A stretch of DNA of 64,000 nucleotides from an uncultured Cryomorphaceae bacterium (GTDB lineage: Bacteria > Bacteroidota > Bacteroidia > Flavobacteriales > Schleiferiaceae): assembly GCA_937120475.1 (NCBI GenBank), contig CAKZJV010000007.1, positions 1,442,068 to 1,506,067 on the forward strand, in the 5' to 3' direction. The number at the start of each line of letters is the position of its first letter. The first letter of the stretch is position 1. The translations under genes were made by a program, and so were the position numbers. Shown here one piece after another: positions 49,659 through 59,159 of this stretch. A model generated the notes under the pieces. It was not told the origin of the DNA and did not search any database. It worked only from the letters and a program-made list of their open reading frames with translations.

Positions 49659-50359
49659 TTGCGATGTGGTTTAAATATCAGCGATAAAACAAGGTACAAA
49701 GGTATGATATACAGCAGTGCCCTGAAACGGAAAACCAAAAGAAGCAAAGCAATCAATACCAGCAGTACTATCCTCCCGCGATTATCACTCAAGGAGGTGT
49801 TCTTCACTTTGAGTGACATAAGGGGTAACTCAGCCACCAACAAAAAAGAAGTGGACACCGTAGTTATGGTAAGGAAAAAGGGGTGCAACAATATGGCCTC
49901 CATGGTTGAGCTGCTTCCATAAAGGGCAATAAGGGCCACCGAAAAAATAAAAATAGCATTGGCCGGTGTAGGCAACCCGATAAAATATTCAGCCTGCCGG
50001 GTATCAATGTTGAACTTGGCCAACCTTAAGGCCGAAAAAATGGGTATGAGCAAGGCTATATAAGGCAGAAATTCAGGAATAGGCTCACCGCCTTGCATGG
50101 CAATCCGGAATAGCTTAAACATTAAAAAACCGGGGGTAACCCCAAAGGTAACCAGGTCGGCCAGCGAATCAAGCTGCTTGCCCAGTTCGGAGTGAACACC
50201 CAGTAAACGTGCGGTAAAACCATCCAGGAAATCCAGTACCAGGGCAGCCCCTACCAGCCAGGCGGCCATTATAAAGCTGCCCGAAAACAAAGCCGTGATA
50301 GCCAGGAGACCGCATGCTAAATTAGCCAGGGTTAATCCGTTGGGAATTGCACTTTTCAA
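49655..50359 (-). CDS. pssA: CDP-diacylglycerol-serine O-phosphatidyltransferase
   Basis: A 234-residue membrane enzyme with the complete CDP-alcohol motif DFLDGFTARLLGVHSELGKQ followed by LDSLADLVTFG, and about seven helices. Phosphatidylserine synthases of the PssA type begin with IPNGLTLANLACGLLAI as here. It condenses CDP-diacylglycerol with serine at the inner membrane, the first step to phosphatidylethanolamine. The only start that covers the conserved N-terminus is TTG at 50359. It overlaps purS by 4 bases and is the upstream gene of the pair. Confidence 0.9.
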   Translation of the reverse strand: MKSAIPNGLTLANLACGLLAITALFSGSFIMAAWLVGAALVLDFLDGFTARLLGVHSELGKQLDSLADLVTFGVTPGFLMFKLFRIAMQGGEPIPEFLPYIALLIPIFSALRLAKFNIDTRQAEYFIGLPTPANAIFIFSVALIALYGSSSTMEAILLHPFFLTITTVSTSFLLVAELPLMSLKVKNTSLSDNRGRIVLLVLIALLLLVFRFRALLYIIPLYLVLSLIFKPHRK

Positions 50360-50450
50360 TAGTAAATAAGGGTTTAGGGCAATATTAGTGTAAATATCAA
50401 GTTTTTAATGCCGGAAATTTGAATTTTATTTGCTTCCTAAATCCCGCATA

Positions 50451-51542
50451 TTGAAAAAACTTGCAGCCGCCCTATTGTTTTTACCCTTGCTCACCTTTGG
50501 CCAGGGCCGAAAATACAGTAACGAATTCCTGAATATCGGTGTGGATGCACGCGCTATGGCTATGAGCAATTCAGTAATTGGATCGGTAAACGATGTAACG
50601 GCCGGTTACTGGAACCCAGCCGGGCTGGCGGCTATTAAGGACGATTGGCAGGCAGCAGCCATGCACGCGGAATATTTTGCCAGTATCGCCCAGTACGACT
50701 ACCTCTCCTATGCTATGCCGGTAGATGCCGTAAGTACGGCCGGAATTACCCTTATCCGTTTTGGGGTGGATGATATTCTTGACACTACCGAGCTCATTGA
50801 TGAAGAGGGAAACGTAGATTATAACCGTATTACTAAATTTTCAGCGGCCGACTACGCCCTGATTGGTTCCTACGCCCGTGAATCGGAAAAAATTGCCAAC
50901 CTGCGCTATGGCGCCAACGTGAAAATCATTTACCGCCAGATCGGGGATTTTGCCAATGCCATCGGTTTTGGTTTTGACGTGGGAGCGCAATACTCCATTA
51001 GCCGTTGGCAGTTTGGAGCAAACCTGCGCGATGTTACTTCTACCTTCAACTCGTGGAGCTTTAATGAAGATAAACTGAAGCAGGCTTTTGACAATACCAA
51101 CAACCAAACTTCAGGCGGACAGAATGAACTGCCGGAAGAAAACCTTGAACTTACCATTCCCAGGCTACTGTTAGGCATAGGCCGCAATTTCCGCCTCAAC
51201 GAAAAATACACCTTACACACCGAACTTAATTTTGATGTCACTTTTGATGGTCAACGCAATACCCTGGTGTCTTCCGGCTTTGGCAATATTGATCCCGGTT
51301 TTGGTTTTGAGCTGGGTTACCGCGATTTTATTTTCTTACGCGGTGGAGCGGGCAACGTTCAAAAAGTAAGGGACTTTAACGGCACCAGTAGCTATACCCT
51401 GCAACCCAACCTGGGCATTGGCTTCAAATACCGGGGTATCCATATCGATTATGCCCTTACCGATATCGGCAACGTTTCCGATGCTTTGTATTCCAATATT
51501 TTCTCGGTGAAGTTTAACTTTGCGGCCTTCAAACGGTCCTGA
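50451..51542 (+). CDS. PorV/PorQ-like outer-membrane protein
   Basis: A 363-residue beta-barrel protein. After the signal peptide (KKLAAALLFLPLLTFGQG), NEFLNIGVDARAMAMSNSVI and VNDVTAGYWNPAGLAAI are the classic start of the PorV/UPF0164 family, where the first part forms the plug/inner surface. PorV is an outer-membrane component of T9SS that carries or releases cargo; the window also encodes three sorting-domain proteins. Whether this is PorV itself or a paralogue is open. No ATG exists near the front; TTG at 50451 starts the signal peptide directly, with TTG 50430 as alternative. The lnt gene overlaps its stop by one base. Confidence 0.85.
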   Translation: MKKLAAALLFLPLLTFGQGRKYSNEFLNIGVDARAMAMSNSVIGSVNDVTAGYWNPAGLAAIKDDWQAAAMHAEYFASIAQYDYLSYAMPVDAVSTAGITLIRFGVDDILDTTELIDEEGNVDYNRITKFSAADYALIGSYARESEKIANLRYGANVKIIYRQIGDFANAIGFGFDVGAQYSISRWQFGANLRDVTSTFNSWSFNEDKLKQAFDNTNNQTSGGQNELPEENLELTIPRLLLGIGRNFRLNEKYTLHTELNFDVTFDGQRNTLVSSGFGNIDPGFGFELGYRDFIFLRGGAGNVQKVRDFNGTSSYTLQPNLGIGFKYRGIHIDYALTDIGNVSDALYSNIFSVKFNFAAFKRS

Positions 51543-53134
51543 TGTTTCAAAGACTGGGCTTAGCCCTCAGCACCCCCTTACTATTATGGATAGCCTGGCC
51601 GGAGGCCGGTATCACTCCCCTGCTCTTTATCGCCTTTGTGCCACTGCTTTTCCTGGAGGAAAGCCTTAAAAAAGCCCGGCATTGGTTCTGGCTTTGCTGG
51701 TTGAGTTTTGCACTTTGGAATGTACTGGGTGCATGGTGGCTGGGCGAAGCCGATTGGATGGGTGTGGCGGCTACGGTGCTCTTCAATGCCCTCCCTATGG
51801 CCGTAGCCATGATGATCTTCCGCTTTGTAAAAACCCGCCTCGGCCGGCAACGGGGATACATTTCCCTTCCCTTTCTTTGGATCTGCATTGAAGGCTTACA
51901 CAAATACTGGGATTTCAGTTTCCCGTGGTTTACCCTCGGTTATGGTTTTGCCGATCGGGTGAGTTGGGTACAGTGGTACGAGTACGTGGGTGCCTACGGA
52001 GGCACCTTTTGGATATGGACGGTAAACATCCTGCTATTTTTAAGCCTGTCGGCCTTTACGCGACACCGGGAATGGAAACCGCTCACCGGGCAGCTCATCC
52101 TGATCCTGGTTTTAACCATTGGTATTCCCCTGCTCTATTCCCACCGTTTGTACGATCAATATCCAACCAAAGGTGAAGCGGCCCGTGTGGTGGTTATTCA
52201 ACCCAACATTGATACCTACACGGAAAAGAACCAGTTATCCGAAGCCGAGCAATTGCAAAAATTCCTGCGCCTGGCTGAACCGGTTTTAAACGATTCGGTG
52301 GACTTTCTGATCGGCCCCGAAACTTTTTTTACGGATGGTATTTGGGAAGACCGCCTGAAACACAGTGCTTCCCTTAACCAGTTGCAGGAGCTTTGCCAGC
52401 GTTACCCCCGACTGCAAATCGTAATCGGTGCTTCCACCTTCCGGCACTACAAATACGAGAACAGCAGTTATACCGCCCGCCCCATGAAGGATGAGCAGGG
52501 TTATTACGATGAATTCAATACCGCCTTGTTTATTACCCGCCAGGATAGTATTTATACTTACCACAAATCCAAGCTGGTGGCCGGGGCGGAAATGATGCCC
52601 TTACACCGCTTTCTGGCCCCGCTTTTGGGAGACTACATACAATTCAGGGGTGGTACGGCCAGTACCCTGGGTACTCAGGCGGAAAGAGGTGTTTTCAGCT
52701 CAGCCGGAAGTAATTTTAAAGCAGGACCGATTATTTGCTGGGAATCAGATTTTGGAGAATACGTGAGCGGTTACGTGCGTGAGGGCGCCAACCTGCTGTT
52801 CATAATTACCAATGATGATTGGTGGGGCGATACCCAGGGCCATGTTCAGCATATGCACTACGCCCGCCTGCGGGCCATTGAGAACCGGAGGAGTATTGCC
52901 CGCTCAGCCAACACCGGTATCAGTTGTTTTATCAACCAACGGGGCGATGTTTTCCAAAGGCAACCCTACAAAACCGAAGCTGCGGTAAGTGCAGAAATCC
53001 ACGCCAATAATGAGCTTACCTACTACGCCAAAACCGGTGACTTGCTTTTACGCATGAGCTGGTTTATGAGTGGTTTTTTCATATTGTACAGCCTGGTGTA
53101 CGGCCATCTTCGCAAAAAGAAAAGCCTGGTATAA
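51542..53134 (+). CDS. lnt: Apolipoprotein N-acyltransferase
   Basis: A 530-residue enzyme with an N-terminal block of about six helices and a periplasmic nitrilase-like domain at about residues 215-490. The catalytic triad is seen as Glu260 (FLIGPETFF), Lys near 342 ([14 protein letters not shown]) and Cys399 (IICWESDF), all intact. A final helix near residues 500-520 anchors the end. It adds the third acyl chain to the N-terminal Cys of lipoproteins. The ATG overlaps the PorV-like stop (TGATG), so translation is coupled. Confidence 0.92.
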   Translation: MFQRLGLALSTPLLLWIAWPEAGITPLLFIAFVPLLFLEESLKKARHWFWLCWLSFALWNVLGAWWLGEADWMGVAATVLFNALPMAVAMMIFRFVKTRLGRQRGYISLPFLWICIEGLHKYWDFSFPWFTLGYGFADRVSWVQWYEYVGAYGGTFWIWTVNILLFLSLSAFTRHREWKPLTGQLILILVLTIGIPLLYSHRLYDQYPTKGEAARVVVIQPNIDTYTEKNQLSEAEQLQKFLRLAEPVLNDSVDFLIGPETFFTDGIWEDRLKHSASLNQLQELCQRYPRLQIVIGASTFRHYKYENSSYTARPMKDEQGYYDEFNTALFITRQDSIYTYHKSKLVAGAEMMPLHRFLAPLLGDYIQFRGGTASTLGTQAERGVFSSAGSNFKAGPIICWESDFGEYVSGYVREGANLLFIITNDDWWGDTQGHVQHMHYARLRAIENRRSIARSANTGISCFINQRGDVFQRQPYKTEAAVSAEIHANNELTYYAKTGDLLLRMSWFMSGFFILYSLVYGHLRKKKSLV

Positions 53135-53191
53135 GCGTACCGGGCCTTTGCTGCAACATGCTTACATTTAGAAAAATTTAACTCCGGTATT

Positions 53192-54208
53192 TTGATCGAC
53201 TTACTTAGCGATACGGTAACCCGCCCTACCCCTGAAATGCTAAACGCTATGTTTAGTGCCCGTGTGGGTGATGATGTTTTTAGTGAAGACCCCACCGTTA
53301 ATGAACTGCAGGAAAAGGCAGCCGACCTTTTCGGGATGGAAGCCGCTCTTTTTTGCCCCAGCGGAACCATGACCAACCAAATTGCTGTAAACGTTCATAC
53401 CCGACCGGGAGATGAGATTATTGCCCATCAATACTCCCATATTTACAATTATGAAGGCGGAGGGGCGGCATTTAACTCGGGCTGCCAAATGCGCCTGTTG
53501 GAGGGCGACCGGGGTTTACTGAAAGCCGATAGCGTGGAAAATGCCATAAACAACCGCTTTGATATTCATGCCGCCCGAACTTCCTTAGTTGCTATGGAAA
53601 ACACCTGCAACAAGGGTGGTGGCAGTTGCTACGAATGGGATACCCTGGTGGAGATCGGGGAGGTGGCCCGGCTCAATGACCTGGCCTATCATCTGGATGG
53701 TGCGCGCCTTTTCAATGCGCTGGTGGCCAAAAATCAACCGGCTAAAGATTATGGTGAGCTTTTCGATTCCATATCCATCTGCCTTTCCAAAGGTTTAGGC
53801 TGCCCGGTAGGTTCGCTTTTATTGGGCACGGAACCCTTTATCAAGGAAGCCTTGCGGGTGCGTAAAAAGTTTGGCGGAGGTATGCGACAAGCCGGTTATC
53901 TGGCGGCTGCCGGTATTTATGCGCTGGACCATCATGTGGAACGTTTGGCGGAAGACCATGAAAAAGCCCGGCTGCTGGAGGCCGCATTAAAAAACTGCTC
54001 GTGGGTAAAATCCGTTGAACCGGTAGAAACCAATATTGTTATTTTTTATCTACATGATAATCGGGACCCGAAAATTTTCACGCGCGACCTGGCCGAAAAA
54101 GGCATTCGCATCATCAGTATGGGGCAAGGTAAATTGCGGATGGTAACCCACCTGGATGTTTCAAAGGAAAACATTCAAAAGGCAGCTTCCCTTTTAGAAG
54201 AATTTTAA
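53192..54208 (+). CDS. Low-specificity L-threonine aldolase (beta-eliminating lyase family)
   Basis: A 338-residue PLP enzyme of fold-type I and of normal length. [20 protein letters not shown] near residues 3-22 and the phosphate/ring-binding [20 protein letters not shown] near 55-74 identify the family, and the Schiff-base Lys is K200 in [16 protein letters not shown]. It splits L-threonine/allo-threonine into glycine and acetaldehyde. The start is TTG at 53192, supported by the conserved N-terminus MIDLLSDT; no ATG precedes it in frame. The gene stands 57 bases after lnt and 12 before the secreted amidase. Confidence 0.9.
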   Translation: MIDLLSDTVTRPTPEMLNAMFSARVGDDVFSEDPTVNELQEKAADLFGMEAALFCPSGTMTNQIAVNVHTRPGDEIIAHQYSHIYNYEGGGAAFNSGCQMRLLEGDRGLLKADSVENAINNRFDIHAARTSLVAMENTCNKGGGSCYEWDTLVEIGEVARLNDLAYHLDGARLFNALVAKNQPAKDYGELFDSISICLSKGLGCPVGSLLLGTEPFIKEALRVRKKFGGGMRQAGYLAAAGIYALDHHVERLAEDHEKARLLEAALKNCSWVKSVEPVETNIVIFYLHDNRDPKIFTRDLAEKGIRIISMGQGKLRMVTHLDVSKENIQKAASLLEEF

Positions 54209-54220
54209 GGTTATATCAGC

Positions 54221-55540
54221 ATGAAGAGAATGAAGTTTTTAATGATGTGGTGCCTGATGGGGGCCGGTGTGTGGTCATCCACGCTTTGGGCGCAAAGCAG
54301 CCAGGAATTCGAGGTTCAGTTTCAAAAATTACCGCATGAGGCCGAAGGACATTTAAGTGCTGTTTTTGAAATTGAGGAGTTTCAACAAACGCCTTTCGTC
54401 AGTTTATCGGCCTACGTTATGCAAGCAGGACTCGAGCTTGAGTTAAAGTTCCGCCTGAAATCCGGAAACAATTGGAGTGAATGGCAAAGCCTGGAGCTTA
54501 ACCACGAGGGCGAAACTCCCGATCGCACTACTTTTTTTGCCCCTTACATTGAAGAAAACTTTGAAGCGATTCAATTTGCTTCGGAAAGCTTTACGGCTGA
54601 AGAAGTGGTGTTCCGCCTGTACTTTCCCCTGGAAAGCAGTGCAGCAGAACCTAAAATGAAGGCGGCCAACGACACGCTTTGCAGTTGCCGGAAACCGGCT
54701 TACTGCGGTCGTGATTGCTGGTGTCCCAGCGGCAATTGTCCCAAAAACCCGACACCCTCTTACACCACCCCCACCCATATAATCATTCACCATTCAGCCG
54801 GAAGTAGCGTTAGTAATAACTGGCCAGCCGTGGTCAAAGCTATATGGGATTTTCACGTGAATACCAATGGCTGGAGTGATGTAGGTTACAACTGGCTGAT
54901 CGATCCCAATGGCGTGATTTACGAAGGCCGTGGTGATAGTGTGCTTGGGGCACATTTCAGTTGTATGAACAGCGGCACCCTCGGTATTTGCATGTTGGGA
55001 AACTTTGAAAATGCCCAGCCCAGCTTTAGTATGATCAGCAGCCTTTCCTACCTCATTGCCTGGGAGGCCTGCCTTGAAAACATTCCTCCATTGGGAGGCA
55101 GCTTGCATGCTTCTTCCCAATTGGTACTTCCGTACATATCCAGCCACCGGGACGGCAATACCTCAACGGCCCCCAACGGCTGCCCGAAAGGAACGCTTTG
55201 CCCGGGAGCCAACCTGTACGTACTGCTTCCCGGCATTCGCCAGGCCGTGGCCAATAACCCGTGTACCGGGAGCCTGAGTACGGAGGAGGTCATATCAGCT
55301 GGTTTCAAGTTGTATCCGAATCCCGTGCAGAGCCTATTATCAATTGAATATACCTCCGCTAAAAGTAACATGAAGGCCTGGGAAATACGGCACATTAACG
55401 GACAAATTGTTAAAAGATCACGAGGAACCAATCTTACCAGCCAGGAAATTAACGTGAGCGACCTGAGCGAAGGAATTTATCTGTTTCATTTGGAGCTTGA
55501 AGACGGAGCGTTCCATCAACAGCTTTTTGTAAAAAATTAA
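54221..55540 (+). CDS. Secreted N-acetylmuramoyl-L-alanine amidase/PGRP with T9SS sorting domain
   Basis: A 439-residue exported protein: signal peptide (about 1-23), a beta-rich region to residue 145, a Cys-rich stretch with six Cys near 153-172, and an amidase_2/PGRP domain at about 180-345. The zinc ligands are present: His in THIIIHHSAGSS, His in ISSHRDGNTS and Cys in LCPGANLY. A Tyr in DVGYNWLID completes the site. The C-terminal 85 residues are a T9SS type A sorting domain (FKLYPNPVQSLLSIEYT ... SEGIYLFHLEL). It should cut peptidoglycan stem peptides outside the cell. Convergent with recX, overlapping by 4 bases. Confidence 0.9.
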   Translation: MKRMKFLMMWCLMGAGVWSSTLWAQSSQEFEVQFQKLPHEAEGHLSAVFEIEEFQQTPFVSLSAYVMQAGLELELKFRLKSGNNWSEWQSLELNHEGETPDRTTFFAPYIEENFEAIQFASESFTAEEVVFRLYFPLESSAAEPKMKAANDTLCSCRKPAYCGRDCWCPSGNCPKNPTPSYTTPTHIIIHHSAGSSVSNNWPAVVKAIWDFHVNTNGWSDVGYNWLIDPNGVIYEGRGDSVLGAHFSCMNSGTLGICMLGNFENAQPSFSMISSLSYLIAWEACLENIPPLGGSLHASSQLVLPYISSHRDGNTSTAPNGCPKGTLCPGANLYVLLPGIRQAVANNPCTGSLSTEEVISAGFKLYPNPVQSLLSIEYTSAKSNMKAWEIRHINGQIVKRSRGTNLTSQEINVSDLSEGIYLFHLELEDGAFHQQLFVKN

Positions 55541-56028
55541 AGCTCGAAATCCCTGAGTTTATCCCACACCAAATCCGATTCATAACCGCGGCTGATCAGC
55601 CAGCGGGCTACTTTGCCTTTACGGGTAAAAATATTCCGGTCTTTAGTTTCACGGTATTTTTTTTGAAGCAATTCATCCAGGGTATGATCGTACTCCTGTT
55701 CATCAATTTCGGCAAAGGCCTTTTTTAAAACGTAATCGGATAAATTATGGCGATACAAGGCTTCACCAATTTTACGCCTGCCCCATTTTTTTGCGCGGAA
55801 CTTGCCACGCACAAAGGCTTTGGCAAAGCGTTCCTCGTTCAAAAAATTTGCCTGTATGAGCTCTACCAGTAACTCGTCCACCACTTCCGGTATGAGCCCG
55901 TAACTATAGAGTTTTTCCCGCACTTCTACCTGGCTGCGCTCCTGGTAGGCACAGTAGGCTCTTATTTTTTCCCGGGCTTCGTCAAGATTGTATATCCTGC
56001 GGTTTTCAGCTTTCGGTCCCATGCTCAT
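55537..56028 (-). CDS. recX: RecX family regulatory protein
   Basis: A 163-residue protein of three-helix RecX repeats: AREKIRAYCAYQERSQVEVR, then LLVELIQANFLNEERFAKAF and WGRRKIGEALYRHNLSDYVL. RecX binds RecA filaments and limits their activity. Length and motifs are normal. The start at 56028 (or Met codon at 56022) overlaps the DUF4286 gene by about 20 bases, so they share a message. No recA is near. Confidence 0.9.
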   Translation of the reverse strand: MSMGPKAENRRIYNLDEAREKIRAYCAYQERSQVEVREKLYSYGLIPEVVDELLVELIQANFLNEERFAKAFVRGKFRAKKWGRRKIGEALYRHNLSDYVLKKAFAEIDEQEYDHTLDELLQKKYRETKDRNIFTRKGKVARWLISRGYESDLVWDKLRDFEL

Positions 56029-56326
56029 GGGTCAACTTCAAAATAGTACGGAAAGCCACAAAGCGGTCCTTGAATTTTTCAATATGTTCCTGCTGAAGCT
56101 TAGGGGCGTACATTTCCTGGTACAGGCGGAGGGTTTCCATATCCTTAACTTCGTATTGTATGGAATAGGTAGTACCGCTCTCCTCTTCCACCATAACCTG
56201 CAAAATGCGGTTGGTCAAAAACATCCCGGTGCTCATCACATCGGGTATATGAACTTCTTTCATCCATTGCAGCCACTCATCATGGGCTGACTCATCGATA
56301 TTCACGGTAACATTGTAGATGTACAT
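56006..56326 (-). CDS. DUF4286 family protein
   Basis: A 106-residue protein: MYIYNVTVNIDESAHDEWLQ, WMKEVHIPDVMSTGMF and ILQVMVEEESGTTYSIQYEV make a small ferredoxin-like fold of the DUF4286 family common in Bacteroidota. Function unknown. Its end overlaps the recX start by 23 bases, and the GNAT gene lies 8 bases upstream, which places it in a TPR-GNAT-DUF4286-recX transcription unit. Confidence 0.8.
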   Translation of the reverse strand: MYIYNVTVNIDESAHDEWLQWMKEVHIPDVMSTGMFLTNRILQVMVEEESGTTYSIQYEVKDMETLRLYQEMYAPKLQQEHIEKFKDRFVAFRTILKLTHEHGTES

Positions 56327-56334
56327 ACTTGCGC

Positions 56335-56745
56335 TTAAGTAGTTTTAACCAGGCCCATCAACCATTCGGGCCGGGGTATTTCTGAAAAGCCAAATTTACG
56401 ATATAAGGAGTGGGCATCACGGGTTCCCAGCATCCAGCGCTGTACGGCTGCCAATTCGGGATCATTCAGTATGGTGGTCATCAGCGTAGAGCCGAAACCC
56501 TGGCCACGCTCCTCCTCCACTACAAACACATCCATCAGGTAGGCAAAAGCCACAAAGTCACTAAGCACCCGGGCAAAACCAATTTGTTTTTCGCCCCGGT
56601 ATAAACCATAGCAAAGCGAATTTTGAATAGTGGTTTTCACTTGTTCGAGGCTGCGGCCTTTCGCCCAATAACTGCGCGTTAAAAACGATTGGATAAAAAC
56701 CGGGTCCAGCTTATCCTTATCCTTGGAAACCTGTACTTTTTCCAT
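56335..56745 (-). CDS. GNAT family N-acetyltransferase
   Basis: A 136-residue single GNAT domain: SYWAKGRSLEQVKTTIQNSL, IGFARVLSDFVAFAYLMDVF and the acetyl-CoA loop VVEEERGQGFGSTLMTTIL near residues 78-96. It ends with LYRKFGFSEIPRPEWLMG, the usual final strand. The acceptor is unknown. ATG 56745 starts 2 bases after the stop of the TPR gene (56748); an earlier TTG overlaps it. Confidence 0.83.
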   Translation of the reverse strand: MEKVQVSKDKDKLDPVFIQSFLTRSYWAKGRSLEQVKTTIQNSLCYGLYRGEKQIGFARVLSDFVAFAYLMDVFVVEEERGQGFGSTLMTTILNDPELAAVQRWMLGTRDAHSLYRKFGFSEIPRPEWLMGLVKTT

Positions 56746-56747
56746 GA

Positions 56748-58574
56748 TCAATTCAAAAAATCACCGCGTAACTCCCGGAAACGTTTCCGGGCCTCGGCCG
56801 TAAAAAAGCTATCGGGATGTTCGGTAAAAAGATCGCGGTACAACTCCTTGGCTTCTTCAATGCGGTTGAGTTTGGTTTGGTACAATTCGGCCAGGCGAAA
56901 CTGGGCGTCATCGGCCAGTATTCCATCGGAATAAGCATCAATAATGGCCTGAAGGTCACGGGCCGCGGCTTCATAATCCTTTTTAGCCATCTCTATTTCC
57001 GAACGTAAAAGCAATACCTCATCCTGCACACTGTGCTCCGGAAACTGCTTTTGAAGTTGATTAAGGATGATCATGGCTGAATCCCTCTTATCCTGATAAT
57101 TTAAAAGATCGGCTTTGGCAAAAAGGGCCATCGCCTCGGTACTGGTATCCAGCGCAATATTGTCATTAATCAGCAGTGAATACTGCATGGCATCGTTGGC
57201 AATTAATTTGGAAGTAGAGGCTTTCAGCGCATTGAAAATTCCCTGCGCCCACTGGAAGTCGCCCACATAATAAGCGGCTTTAGCCCGTTTGAACTTGGCT
57301 TCCTGCCCGATGGGTGATTTTTCGAAGGCCTTCTCAGCCTGTCCGTAATACAAAATAGCTTCCCACCGCTCACCGGTGTACAACAATATATCTCCCAACT
57401 CAATTTTAGCACGGGCTTTATCTTCCGCTGAAATGTAGGAAGTATTGATCGTGCGCTCCAGCAGGGCTACGGCCGAGTCGGGTTCATCCAGGCGGAAAGC
57501 CGTGAAGTGCGCCAGATCGATCCGTAATTGCCCCATTTCAGGCAGCCCTTTCAGTTCCTTTTCCGCTTTATAGTATTCCTTTTGCAGCTTGCGCCAATCG
57601 TCCGCCACCACATCGTCACGGCTTTCCAAAAGCCTGCGCTGGGTAAGCAGTATATTTACACGGCTTTCTTCGTAAAAAGGGTTGTCTTTGCCGGCTTCCA
57701 GTACATAATCAAAAATTTTAAGGGCCAGTTCGTATTCCTGGTTGTTGAGGGCTACCCTTCCCAGGTTAAAAATTTCTGCACGGTTCCCCTCATTCCTGCG
57801 GTCCAGGGCTTTCAATTGAGTAAAGGCTCCTCTGAAATTCTTTTCCTGGATATACACAAAAACCAAAAGGTCATTCATGGTGCGGGGTGCACCTTCCTGT
57901 ATTTTGGTAATAATGCGTTCTTTTAAAAACTGGATGTTTTCATTGGTTTCACCGTTGTTTATACCCTGGGCAATGAGGTTTTTCACCGAAGGCAGATAGG
58001 AGGGTGAGCGAAGTACCATCTCCACGTACATATTGTACATATTCTGCAGGTCGCCCAGTTCTCCGTACAGTAAGGCCTTCTGGTAATCGAAATTCATACC
58101 GGGGTTTTGCGTTTCGGCCAATTCATACACCTGCAGGGCCAGGGTGGGATAGCCTTTTTGCTGCAAGGCGTTACCGGCTGAGTAGGCCATGCTCGGGTTG
58201 GCTTGTACGCGCTTCCGAATTTCATCCATTGCCTTCTCGGCATCGCGTTCATCGCCCTTGAGGTTGTGGATGTACACCAGGTCGGTATAGAGCTCCACCC
58301 CGTTCAATCCTTTTTTACGAATCAAAGTTTCGGTGAAATCCTCGGCCTTATCGTATTCTTCCAGTGCCAGGTAGCTGTTGAGCACCGCCTCATAAACTTT
58401 GTTGTTGAAGGAGCGCAATACCGAAGGAGCCAGGTAATCGATGGCCTTTTGATATTCCCCATCCTGGTAATACTGCATCCCCAACTGGAAATCATTTTGG
58501 GCCAGCACCGGAGCGGGGGCGAAACTCGCCACAATGAATAAGTACAGTATGTTCAGCCGGAATATGCGCTTCAT
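56748..58574 (-). CDS. Tetratricopeptide repeat protein, exported
   Basis: A 608-residue protein with a signal peptide (about residues 1-25, ending PAPVLAQ) and TPR-type helical pairs over its whole length, for example YDKAEDFTETLIRKKGLNGV near 75, KAEKAFEKSPIGQEAKFKRA near 410 and AEKAFEKSPIG/EYEAAARDLQAIIDAYSDG near 560. The C-terminal repeats resemble YbgF/BamD-like units (AQFRLAELYQTKLNRIEEAK). It probably scaffolds envelope proteins in the periplasm; partner unknown. A candidate -7 box lies just upstream of the start. Confidence 0.82.
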   Translation of the reverse strand: MKRIFRLNILYLFIVASFAPAPVLAQNDFQLGMQYYQDGEYQKAIDYLAPSVLRSFNNKVYEAVLNSYLALEEYDKAEDFTETLIRKKGLNGVELYTDLVYIHNLKGDERDAEKAMDEIRKRVQANPSMAYSAGNALQQKGYPTLALQVYELAETQNPGMNFDYQKALLYGELGDLQNMYNMYVEMVLRSPSYLPSVKNLIAQGINNGETNENIQFLKERIITKIQEGAPRTMNDLLVFVYIQEKNFRGAFTQLKALDRRNEGNRAEIFNLGRVALNNQEYELALKIFDYVLEAGKDNPFYEESRVNILLTQRRLLESRDDVVADDWRKLQKEYYKAEKELKGLPEMGQLRIDLAHFTAFRLDEPDSAVALLERTINTSYISAEDKARAKIELGDILLYTGERWEAILYYGQAEKAFEKSPIGQEAKFKRAKAAYYVGDFQWAQGIFNALKASTSKLIANDAMQYSLLINDNIALDTSTEAMALFAKADLLNYQDKRDSAMIILNQLQKQFPEHSVQDEVLLLRSEIEMAKKDYEAAARDLQAIIDAYSDGILADDAQFRLAELYQTKLNRIEEAKELYRDLFTEHPDSFFTAEARKRFRELRGDFLN

Positions 58575-58578
58575 TGTT

Positions 58579-58586
58579 TAAAGATA
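58579..58586 (-). promoter_or_regulatory. Candidate -7 box TATCTTTA for TPR gene
   Basis: Read on the minus strand TATCTTTA differs from TAnnTTTG by one base and ends 4 bases before the ATG at 58574. Confidence 0.35.
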
Positions 58587-58616
58587 TACAAGATAAACGG
58601 CCTTGCTCCCTAAAAG

Positions 58617-59159
58617 TTATGGTAAGGCCCGCAAAGAATCAGCCAACGATTGCATTTGGGGATGCAGCGTATCCCAGGCACTGATCGCATACCGGGCCGG
58701 GCCGTGTAACTTGTTTACGAAAAACTCTATTTCCACCACGGCCTGTTTTTCATCGCGCAAGTACTCCTGTACTTTTTCAGACTCCAGCTTTTCGTCTTTA
58801 AGGCTGTTTTCAAGATCGGCCAACTGCTTACCGGTATAGTCCATTTCACCTTTCAGCTGTTCATAATTGGCGAGGTAACGCTCCGTACCTTTTTTCACGA
58901 TCACCATCTGGTTCAGGGTATTGATCCAGAATCTACGATCCAGTGAATCGGGGTAGTTTTCGGTAAGGTAATCGTACAACTCGTTTATCTCGGGTTGCAT
59001 TTCGCGAAGGCGTTCCTGATCCACCGAATCCAAACGGGCATGGTACAAACTCAATTGGTTTTGAAGAGAATCCACCTTTTGAATCTCTACTTTATATTTT
59101 CCATTGTTGCCACAGGCTGCCAGTGCCAATGCCAAAAGGGCGATACTTATTTTCTTCAT
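58617..59159 (-). CDS. Coiled-coil lipoprotein of unknown function
   Basis: A 180-residue lipoprotein (lipobox LALAAC, Cys at residue 16) with a predominantly helical, charged mature part: KYKVEIQKVDSLQNQLSLYH, RLREMQPEINELYDYLTENY and LKGEMDYTGKQLADLENSLK. A coiled coil is likely at about residues 20-150. No known family. Its ATG overlaps the serS stop by 4 bases, so it is translationally coupled to the tRNA synthetase gene. Confidence 0.8.
   Translation of the reverse strand: MKKISIALLALALAACGNNGKYKVEIQKVDSLQNQLSLYHARLDSVDQERLREMQPEINELYDYLTENYPDSLDRRFWINTLNQMVIVKKGTERYLANYEQLKGEMDYTGKQLADLENSLKDEKLESEKVQEYLRDEKQAVVEIEFFVNKLHGPARYAISAWDTLHPQMQSLADSLRALP

Noticed and set aside
50430-50450. 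Longer start (TTG 50430) for the PorV-like gene
   Set aside because: It would place seven extra residues before the lysine pair of the signal peptide; the start at 50451 begins the signal peptide directly, although it too is TTG.
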